Origin: Rhodococcus sp. 06-235-1A
Lineage (GTDB): Bacteria > Actinomycetota > Actinomycetes > Mycobacteriales > Mycobacteriaceae
Length of the DNA stretch: 64,000 bases
NCBI RefSeq assembly: GCF_002258785.1
Contig: NZ_NOYI01000027.1
Span: 248,001-312,000 of the forward strand
Reading direction: 5' to 3'
The notes below the pieces were generated by a model, which did not search any database, was not told where the DNA came from, and saw only the letters and a program-made list of their open reading frames with translations. The position numbers were made by a program, and so were the translations under genes. Numbering within the stretch: position 1 is the first letter of the stretch; each line of letters opens with the position of its first letter. Below, piece after piece: positions 58,337 through 64,000 of the stretch.

Positions 58337-59310
58337 CCGGCATCGTCAAGATCGGTACTCGCGGAAGCCTTCTCGCGACCACCCAGGCCGATACCGTTCG
58401 GGTGGCCCTGGCCGCTGCAGGCGTCGAAGCGGAACTGGTGATCGTCAAGACGGCCGGCGACCTGTCTGCTGCTCCCGTGCAGACGATCGGCGTCGGCGTC
58501 TTCACCGCGGCGCTGCGCGAGGCGCTGGCCGACGGCACCGTCGACATCGCGGTGCACTCGTACAAGGATCTGCCGACGGCAGCCGACGAGCGGTTCACCA
58601 TCGCCGCCATCCCGGCACGTGAGGATCCGCGTGACGCCCTGGTCGCCCGCGACGGACTGGTACTGGGCGAACTCCCCGCCGACGCGAAGGTCGGTACGTC
58701 CGCTCCCCGCCGGATTGCTCAATTGCGGGCTCTCGGACAGGGATTGGATGTTCAGCCGCTGCGTGGCAACCTCGACACCCGGATCGGGAAGGTGGCCTCG
58801 GGCGAACTCGACGCCGTCATCGTCGCCCGCGCCGGACTGTCCCGCATCGGCCGACTCGATGTCGTCACCGAAGCGCTCGACCCGGTTCAGTTGCTCCCGG
58901 CACCCGCACAGGGCGCGCTGGCAGTCGAGTGTCGTGTCGAAGACACCGATCTGGTGACCGCGATCGCCACCCTCGACGACGCACACTCGCGCGCCGCAGT
59001 GGCAGCCGAACGCGGACTGCTCGCCGAACTCGAAGCCGGCTGCACCGCTCCGGTCGGCGCGATCGCCGAGGTCGTCGAATCCATCGACGAGGACGGCCGC
59101 ATCTTCGACGAACTGTCCTTGCGGGGCTGCGTCGCCGCCATCGACGGCAGCGACACCATCCGCGCGTCGATCGTCGGTTCCCCCGACCGAGCCGAGGAGC
59201 TGGGCCGGGAATTGGCCCGCGAACTGCTCGATCTCGGTGCGCGCGAACTCGTTTCAGTCACCGAACCAGCGCAGGCCGGTTCTCGGGTACAGGGTGGATC
59301 TCATGTCTAG
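58333..59310 (+). CDS. hemC: Porphobilinogen deaminase (hydroxymethylbilane synthase)
   Basis: A 325-residue HemC. KIGTRGSLLATTQADTVRVA opens domain 1, VDIAVHSYKDLPTAADERF carries the catalytic aspartate, VGTSAPRRIAQLRALGQGLD gives the cofactor-binding arginines, and the dipyrromethane cysteine is in LLAELEAGCTAPVGAIAEVV. It joins four porphobilinogens to hydroxymethylbilane. The start overlaps the hemA stop (ATGA). Confidence 0.95.
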   Translation: MTGIVKIGTRGSLLATTQADTVRVALAAAGVEAELVIVKTAGDLSAAPVQTIGVGVFTAALREALADGTVDIAVHSYKDLPTAADERFTIAAIPAREDPRDALVARDGLVLGELPADAKVGTSAPRRIAQLRALGQGLDVQPLRGNLDTRIGKVASGELDAVIVARAGLSRIGRLDVVTEALDPVQLLPAPAQGALAVECRVEDTDLVTAIATLDDAHSRAAVAAERGLLAELEAGCTAPVGAIAEVVESIDEDGRIFDELSLRGCVAAIDGSDTIRASIVGSPDRAEELGRELARELLDLGARELVSVTEPAQAGSRVQGGSHV

Positions 59311-59473
59311 GGCCATAACGGCACCCGTCCGCGGACGCGCCAAACGCACGGCGACCCGTCCCGTCGTACGACGTGAGTCGATCGCCACCGCTCGACTGAT
59401 TCCGAAACGGGGCACCGCAACCCCGATAGAACTGCAGTACCCACACAAGACAGCACTGGAGAACAACCGATGA
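59303..59473 (+). CDS. Possible 56-residue coupled ORF between hemC and hemD
   Basis: ATG 59303 overlaps the hemC stop by 8 nt and TGA 59471-59473 overlaps the hemD ATG by 4 nt, so ribosomes could run through it between the two enzymes. The product starts MSRAITAPVRGRAKRT and is very basic. By my count about 64 % of third positions are G/C, clearly below the flanking genes, which argues against strong coding. It could be a translational bridge with no protein function. Confidence 0.3.
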   Translation: MSRAITAPVRGRAKRTATRPVVRRESIATARLIPKRGTATPIELQYPHKTALENNR

Positions 59474-61032
59474 GCCCAGTCCGCAAGAACACCAACGGAC
59501 GGATCCTGTTCGTGGGATCCGGGCCGGGTGACCCGGCTCTGCTCACGGTCCGGGCACGGGAAGTGCTCGGAGCGGCCGAGCTCGCATTCACCGATCCCGA
59601 CGTCGACAAGGGCGTCACAGCCCTCGTCGGTGCCGATGTCCCGAGGGACGCGGAGACGGGCGAGAACGGTGTGGAGGTTCGTCCGGCCCTCGGCGAACCG
59701 GCCGAGGTCGCCAAAACTCTTCTCGCCGAAGCCAAGAACGGCCACGACGTGGTTCGCCTGGTTTCCGGTGATCCGCTCACGACCGACTCGGTGATCGCCG
59801 AGGTGAGTGCCGTCGCTCGCACTCACGTGCCGTTCGAGGTGCTTCCCGGCCTGCCCGCAGGATCGGCCGTCCCCAGCTACGCCGGCATGGCACTGGGTTC
59901 GGGTCACACCGAGGCCGACGTCCGCGGCGAGGTCGACTGGGCGGCACTCGCTGCTGCTCCCGGCCCGCTGGTGCTGCACGCCACGTCGGGGCATCTGGCC
60001 GAAACCGCCAGTGCCCTCGTCGAACACGGCCTGGCACCGCAGACGCCCGCGGCCATCACCGTTCGGGGCACCACCCGTCAGCAGCGCACGGTCGAGGCCA
60101 CCCTCGCCACCCTCAACGACGCCGGATCCGAGCTCGTCGGTTCCCTCGTCGTCACCGTGGGCAAGGTCGTCTCGGGCCGAAACAAGATGTCCTGGTGGGA
60201 ATCTCGCGCACTGTACGGCTGGACCGTGCTGGTGCCGCGTACCAAGGACCAGGCCGGCGAGATGAGCGATCGACTCGTCACCCACGGAGCCATCCCCATC
60301 GAGGTACCGACCATCGCCGTCGAACCCCCGCGCAGCCCGGCCCAGATGGAACGCTCCGTCAAGGGCTTGGTCGACGGCCGCTACCAGTGGGTCGTCTTCA
60401 CCTCCACCAACGCCGTGCGCGCGGTGTGGGAGAAGTTCGAGGAGTTCGGTCTGGACGCCCGCGCATTCTCCGGCGTCAAGATCGCCTGTGTCGGTGAGGC
60501 AACCGCGGCCAAGGTGCGTTCGTTCGGCATCAACCCCGAGCTCGTGCCGTCGGGTGAGCAGAGCTCGCTCGGACTGCTCGAGGACTTCCCGCCGTACGAC
60601 GAGGTGTTCGACCCGGTCAACCGAGTCCTACTCCCTCGCGCCGACATCGCTACCGAAACTCTCGCCGAGGGTCTGCGTGAGCGAGGCTGGGAAATCGACG
60701 ACGTCACCGCGTACCGCACCGTCCGGGCAGCACCGCCCCCCGCCGAGACTCGCGAGATGATCAAGACCGGCGGATTCGACGCGGTGTGCTTCACGTCGAG
60801 CTCCACCGTCCGGAACCTGGTCGGCATCGCCGGAAAGCCGCACGCGCGCACGCTCGTTGCGTGTATCGGCCCGAAGACCGCCGAGACGGCCGTCGAGTTC
60901 GGTCTGCGGGTGGACGTGCAGCCCGAGTCGGCTCAGGTCGGACCGCTGGTCGAAGCTCTGGCCGAGCACGCGGCTCGCCTGCGCGCCGAGGGTGCACTGC
61001 CCCCGCCGCGAAAGAAGTCACGTAGGCGTTGA
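59470..61032 (+). CDS. hemD: Fused uroporphyrinogen-III C-methyltransferase-like/uroporphyrinogen-III synthase
   Basis: A 520-residue fusion. The N-terminal domain resembles SUMT/CobA (ILFVGSGPGDPALLTVRARE; HDVVRLVSGDPLTTDS; FEVLPGLPAGSAVPSYAGMA). The C-terminal domain is HemD: TVLVPRTKDQAGEMSDRLVT, WVVFTSTNAVRAVWEKFEEF and FDAVCFTSSSTVRNLVG. HemD closes hydroxymethylbilane to uroporphyrinogen III, and the SUMT domain could methylate it towards siroheme/B12. The SUMT catalytic motifs are somewhat degenerate, so methylation is uncertain. The same fusion occurs in other Actinobacteria. ATG 59470. Confidence 0.9.
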   Translation: MSPVRKNTNGRILFVGSGPGDPALLTVRAREVLGAAELAFTDPDVDKGVTALVGADVPRDAETGENGVEVRPALGEPAEVAKTLLAEAKNGHDVVRLVSGDPLTTDSVIAEVSAVARTHVPFEVLPGLPAGSAVPSYAGMALGSGHTEADVRGEVDWAALAAAPGPLVLHATSGHLAETASALVEHGLAPQTPAAITVRGTTRQQRTVEATLATLNDAGSELVGSLVVTVGKVVSGRNKMSWWESRALYGWTVLVPRTKDQAGEMSDRLVTHGAIPIEVPTIAVEPPRSPAQMERSVKGLVDGRYQWVVFTSTNAVRAVWEKFEEFGLDARAFSGVKIACVGEATAAKVRSFGINPELVPSGEQSSLGLLEDFPPYDEVFDPVNRVLLPRADIATETLAEGLRERGWEIDDVTAYRTVRAAPPPAETREMIKTGGFDAVCFTSSSTVRNLVGIAGKPHARTLVACIGPKTAETAVEFGLRVDVQPESAQVGPLVEALAEHAARLRAEGALPPPRKKSRRR

Positions 61033-61037
61033 CGCGC

Positions 61038-61083
61038 CTCGTGCGCGTTGTGCGTAGCTCCGACTACGCGCAACGCGCACGAG
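61038..61083. terminator. Hairpin, copy D of the CGTAG/CTACG family, between hemD and hemB
   Basis: CTCGTGCGCGTTGTGCGTAG (61038-61057) pairs with CTACGCGCAACGCGCACGAG (61064-61083), one mismatch, 6-nt loop CTCCGA. Unlike the other copies it lies between two genes on the same strand, 5 bp after the hemD stop and 26 bp before the hemB start, so it may partially uncouple hemB from hemD. Confidence 0.8.
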
Positions 61084-61109
61084 CCGAACGAAGTGAGGCA
61101 GGTTCCACC

Positions 61110-62084
61110 GTGTTCCCCACCGACCGTCCCCGACGCCTCCGCCGTACCCCGGCGCTGCGCCGGCTCGTGGCCGAAACTTCCTTGGAGCCACGGCATCTGG
61201 TGTTGCCGATGTTCGTGGCCGACGGCATTTCCGAGCCGCGGGCGATCAGCTCGATGCCTGGAGTGTTCCAGCACACGTTGGATTCGCTGAGCGCGGCTGC
61301 CGAGGAGGCCGTCACGGCAGGTGTCGGCGGGGTCATGTTGTTCGGGGTGCCCAAGGCCGAGGACAAGGACGAGATCGGCTCGGGCGGAACCGATCCCGAC
61401 GGGATCCTCAACCGCGGGCTGGCGCGCCTGAAAGCCGATCTGGGGGATTCGACGGTCATCATGGCCGATACCTGCCTGGACGAGTTCACCTCGCACGGAC
61501 ACTGCGGGGTGCTGGGCGAGAACGGCTCGATCGACAACGACGCGACCCTGCTGCGCTACGTCGACATGGCCGTCGCGCAGGCGGATGCCGGTGCGCACCT
61601 GCTCGGACCGAGCGGGATGATGGACGGCCAGGTCGGTGCGATCCGCGCCGGACTCGACGCGGCGGGCCACGTCGAGGTGGGGCAGTTGGCGTACTCGGCC
61701 AAGTACGCCTCGGCGTTCTACGGACCGTTCCGCGAAGCGGTGGGTTCGTCGCTGCAGGGTGACCGCCGGACGTACCAGCAGGACGCGGCGAACCGTCGCG
61801 AGGCCACCCACGAGGTCGAGCTCGATCTCGCCGAGGGTGCCGACATGGTGATGGTCAAGCCGGCGATGTCCTATCTCGATATTCTTCGCGACGTCGCCGA
61901 GATGTCACCGGTTCCGGTTGCGGCGTACCAGATTTCCGGGGAATACTCCATGATCACCGCCGCTGCGCAGAACGGGTGGATCGATCGCGACGCCGCGGTG
62001 CTGGAATCGCTCGTCGGTATTCGGCGCGCCGGTGCCGATGTAGTACTGACCTATTGGGCTACCGAAGTGGCGGGCTGGCTGTGA
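61110..62084 (+). CDS. hemB: Delta-aminolevulinic acid dehydratase (porphobilinogen synthase)
   Basis: A 324-residue TIM-barrel enzyme. LVLPMFVADGISEPRAISSM opens it, DTCLDEFTSHGHCGVLGENG is the metal region, here with Asp rather than a second Cys so of the Mg-dependent type, and the active-site lysines are in QLAYSAKYASAFYGPF and ADMVMVKPAMSYLDILRDVA. It condenses two ALA to porphobilinogen. GTG 61110 is preceded by GAGGCAGG. An upstream in-frame extension runs through the hairpin at 61038 and is unlikely. The stop overlaps the next GTG. Confidence 0.94.
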   Translation: MFPTDRPRRLRRTPALRRLVAETSLEPRHLVLPMFVADGISEPRAISSMPGVFQHTLDSLSAAAEEAVTAGVGGVMLFGVPKAEDKDEIGSGGTDPDGILNRGLARLKADLGDSTVIMADTCLDEFTSHGHCGVLGENGSIDNDATLLRYVDMAVAQADAGAHLLGPSGMMDGQVGAIRAGLDAAGHVEVGQLAYSAKYASAFYGPFREAVGSSLQGDRRTYQQDAANRREATHEVELDLAEGADMVMVKPAMSYLDILRDVAEMSPVPVAAYQISGEYSMITAAAQNGWIDRDAAVLESLVGIRRAGADVVLTYWATEVAGWL

Positions 62085-62698
62085 ACGATTTCCCTCCGGG
62101 ACACAACCCCGACAAGCCCAACAATCCTCCGTCGCAACCGGATTGGCAGCGCTGGGAGCTCGAGCACGGGTTCCCGCAATCGGGCCCTGAGCTCGAACCC
62201 ACCGCGCGTCCGGCGCCGGTCGACGTGGAAACGGCGCGCCACCTGTGGTGGGGAGTGGCGCTGATCGGGGCGGTCTCGGCTCTGTTCTCGGTGTGGACGC
62301 TGTTCGGAGCGCGCACGGAATTTGCGCAGTCGTTGCTCGACGAGCTCGCGGCGCAGGACGCGGCCGCGGACATGACCGTCGAATCCGCGCAGTCGATGGT
62401 GACGGTGATGCTCGTCGTCACGGTGTTCGTCGTGATCGGCTTCGGGGCATTGTTCCTGTTCTGGGTCAAGCGGATGCGCGCAGGCAAAATGTGGGCACGC
62501 ATGCTGCTCACCATCATCGGATCGTTCACCGTGTTCACCACGATTCTCGACCTGTTCGCCATCGCGTCGAGCGCAGGCGCAGCGAACATCGTGATGAATG
62601 TGCTCGGTATCGGCCAGGGTGTGCTGGCAGCCGGGGCGATCTACCTGATGCACCGTCGTGAATCCAACGAATACTTCGTGGAGTCTCGAAAGCGATAG
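62081..62698 (+). CDS. Membrane protein of unknown function (Rv0513 homologue)
   Basis: About 205 residues. The first 60 are Pro-rich and polar (PPGHNPDKPNNPPSQPDWQ). Four transmembrane helices follow: LWWGVALIGAVSALFSVWTL, VTVMLVVTVFVVIGFGALFL, MLLTIIGSFTVFTTILDLFA and IVMNVLGIGQGVLAAGAIYL. GTG 62081 overlaps the hemB stop (GTGA). Rv0513 holds this place in mycobacteria. Function unknown. Confidence 0.8.
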   Translation: MNDFPPGHNPDKPNNPPSQPDWQRWELEHGFPQSGPELEPTARPAPVDVETARHLWWGVALIGAVSALFSVWTLFGARTEFAQSLLDELAAQDAAADMTVESAQSMVTVMLVVTVFVVIGFGALFLFWVKRMRAGKMWARMLLTIIGSFTVFTTILDLFAIASSAGAANIVMNVLGIGQGVLAAGAIYLMHRRESNEYFVESRKR

Positions 62699-62778
62699 TT
62701 TCGGGCGTGTTCTCGGTCGCGGTATCGACTGTGTGACTAGCATCACTCTCGATATCGTCTCGAGTGATCGGATCCGAC

Positions 62779-62952
62779 ATGGCAGAGAACACCCCTGCAG
62801 CACCAGGCCTCACGCAGCCGGCAGTCGAATCGACGGTCGACCGCGAAGCCTGTCCCGCCGAGAGCGGCCGTCCCGGTTGGGCGCTGCTCGGACTGTTGCT
62901 GGCAGTCTCGGCCGCAATCGCGATCATGGCACTGGGGATCTCTGCCGGCTGA
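62779..62952 (+). CDS. Small single-pass membrane protein
   Basis: About 57 residues starting MAENTPAAPGLTQ, with one hydrophobic helix (GWALLGLLLAVSAAIAIMAL) and Cys in REACPAESG. An upstream GTG at 62764 adds five residues. The gap to the next gene is 26 bp. Function unknown. Confidence 0.6.
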   Translation: MAENTPAAPGLTQPAVESTVDREACPAESGRPGWALLGLLLAVSAAIAIMALGISAG

Positions 62953-62978
62953 ACCCAGGGTCCGCCCACGATGGCAGG

Positions 62979-63428
62979 ATGTCTGGCGTGAGCGCAGACA
63001 TCGACGCACCGTTCGTTCGACCCAGGGTGGTCTCGGCCGCCTACTGGCTGTGGTTGGCCTCGGCAGTGCTGTTGATCGTCGTCTGCATGATCGCCCTGAC
63101 ACTTCCCGTCGACCAGATTCGCGCGTCGTTCACGACCGGCGGAGCGTCGGACCAACAGATCGATTCCTTCCTCACCGTCTTTCGCGGACTCGGCGTGATC
63201 TTCGGGGTCGTCGGCCTGGCGATAGGGCTGATGTCCGGCCCCGTCCGCGGCGGAGATCGCAGGTTTCGACGTGCCCTGGTGGCGCTGTCGGGAGCCGTCG
63301 CGTTGCTGTTGACCTTCGCTGCGCTGGTGTTCCCGTTCGTGTTGCTGGTGATCACCGTTGCTCTGGTCGTCGCGGCCGTTCTCGTCTATCGGCCCTCCGC
63401 GCGGGAATGGTTCCACCGTGAGCAGTGA
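62979..63428 (+). CDS. Small membrane protein of unknown function
   Basis: About 149 residues, ATG 62979 (GTG 62988 is also possible). Four hydrophobic segments are visible: VSAAYWLWLASAVLLIVVCM, LGVIFGVVGLAIGLMSG, ALVALSGAVALLLTFAALVF and VLLVITVALVVAAVLVY. The stop is 11 nt inside the next gene's start. No family recognised. Confidence 0.75.
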   Translation: MSGVSADIDAPFVRPRVVSAAYWLWLASAVLLIVVCMIALTLPVDQIRASFTTGGASDQQIDSFLTVFRGLGVIFGVVGLAIGLMSGPVRGGDRRFRRALVALSGAVALLLTFAALVFPFVLLVITVALVVAAVLVYRPSAREWFHREQ

Positions 63429-63906
63429 GACCCCCGTCGAGGAGACCGTCCTGTTCCACGAGCCCGGTGGACGGTGGCGCATGCTGGCGTGGGGGCCCGT
63501 GTTCTGCCTCGTGGTGCTCGTGGTCGAGCTGTTGTCCGGTCCCGTCGTCCACTACTTCGCCCTCCTGCTGTTCTCGGCGATACTCGTCGGTCTCACCTAT
63601 GTGCAGCTGCGCGCTGCTCGGATGCACGTCAGCGTCGAACTCACCACCCGGCAACTGCGTCAGGGCACCGAGACCGTCGACGTCGCCGACATCGACGACA
63701 TATTTCCGCCGGCCGAGTACGCCGACGACGAGTACGAGCCCAAGAGGTGGGAGACCGCGCGCGTGCTCGGCGAACTCGCGGGTGTGCCACGCAAACGCCA
63801 CGGCATCGGGCTACGTCTGGTGGGCGGCGGACTGGTGCAGGCGTGGGCGAAGGACGACGACGGGTTGCGCGCGGCCCTCGAGACGGCGAAGCGGGAGTAC
63901 CTGTGA
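63418..63906 (+). CDS. Membrane protein resembling DUF3093 family
   Basis: About 162 residues from GTG 63418, overlapping the upstream stop by 11 nt. LFHEPGGRWRMLAWGPVF leads into two hydrophobic helices, then ARMHVSVELTTRQLRQGTET, IDDIFPPAEYADDEYEPKRW and the motif GIGLRLVGGGLVQAWAKDDD. The order resembles actinobacterial DUF3093 proteins, which I recall only in outline. Function unknown. Confidence 0.7.
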   Translation: MSSETPVEETVLFHEPGGRWRMLAWGPVFCLVVLVVELLSGPVVHYFALLLFSAILVGLTYVQLRAARMHVSVELTTRQLRQGTETVDVADIDDIFPPAEYADDEYEPKRWETARVLGELAGVPRKRHGIGLRLVGGGLVQAWAKDDDGLRAALETAKREYL

Positions 63907-64000
63907 GGAAGTCCGTGGGGTGGGCGGAGCTGGTGTCGGCGCTGATCGCGGTGATCGGCGCCGTGGTCTGCTGGAACGCAGGTGTTCGCCTCACAGCATT
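63903..64000 (+). CDS. Partial CDS, 5' end of a membrane protein
   Basis: GTG 63903 overlaps the preceding stop by 4 nt (GTGA) and opens a frame running off the window. The first 32 residues are MRKSVGWAELVSALI then AVIGAVVCWNAGV, a hydrophobic helix. It continues the run of membrane protein genes downstream of hemB. No family can be given. Confidence 0.55.
   Translation, partial: MRKSVGWAELVSALIAVIGAVVCWNAGVRLTA

Noticed and set aside
1..64000. CRISPR arrays, tRNA or rRNA genes, transposases, integrases or prophage genes
   Set aside because: None found by eye; the only direct repeats are short tandem ones. A covariance-model scan would be needed to exclude a tRNA formally.

Overview
The window is high-GC actinobacterial DNA, best explained as a chromosome segment of Rhodococcus or a close relative in the Mycobacteriales. 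Markers are mycothiol synthesis (mshA), an antigen-85-like mycolyltransferase, an HbhA-like adhesin, a NamH-like UDP-MurNAc hydroxylase, SenX3-RegX3, and GTG/TTG starts with GTGA/ATGA stop-start overlaps. The gene order follows, from memory, the M. tuberculosis block Rv0474 to Rv0514 (Rv0474-hbhA-Rv0476-...-deoC-Rv0479c-...-murB-lprQ-Rv0484c-Rv0485-mshA-Rv0487-...-gpm1-senX3-regX3-...-Rv0495c-ppx-Rv0497-Rv0498-Rv0499-proC-Rv0500A-Rv0500B-galE2-Rv0502-...-serB1-...-Rv0508-hemA-hemC-hemD-hemB-Rv0513). I saw no tRNA or rRNA gene, insertion sequence, prophage or CRISPR array.

Layout. 1-4.3 kb: a flavin/F420-type oxidoreductase, a siderophore-binding lipoprotein, a DJ-1/PfpI protein, a TetR regulator and a DUF445 membrane protein. 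4.4-10.4 kb: the HTH regulator-hbhA-DUF2516 group, an alpha/beta hydrolase, purU, a methyltransferase, deoC and a DUF2993 protein. 10.5-17.7 kb: a solitary AbiEi-type protein, a methyltransferase, two DUF2505 genes, then a peptidoglycan group murB-namH-L,D-transpeptidase and an SDR. 18-22.2 kb: ROK regulator, hydrolase, mshA and a YbjN protein.

22.3-41.3 kb interrupts the mycobacterial order between the YbjN gene and gpmA. It holds an NCS2 nucleobase permease, a four-gene BMP-type nucleoside ABC importer, a 4CL-like acyl-CoA ligase and gpgS. An antigen-85-like mycolyltransferase follows, divergent from a tight operon of a PapA/condensation-type acyltransferase, an MFS exporter, a secreted lipase, a secreted CocE/PepX-like hydrolase and a second secreted lipase. 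A DUF3558 lipoprotein and a small partner follow. The acyltransferase operon is the best candidate here for an undescribed system: synthesis, export and extracytoplasmic remodelling of an acylated envelope lipid.

41.4-64 kb returns to the conserved backbone: LtrA, gpmA, senX3-regX3, a Cys-rich Rv0495c-like protein, ppx, an Rv0497-like membrane protein, a TIM-barrel protein, a thioesterase, proC, a BldC-like HTH protein, the 33-residue ribosomal protein bS22, galE2, an acyltransferase, a GNAT, a SerB1-like HAD, a glutaredoxin, then rex-hemA-hemC-(small ORF)-hemD and hemB with membrane proteins downstream. A Rex-operator-like palindrome sits upstream of rex.

A family of long hairpins with the stem-top CGTAG...CTACG recurs at four gene ends. 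Short in-frame tandem duplications occur in three coding sequences (the ROK regulator, the Rv0497-like protein and galE2).
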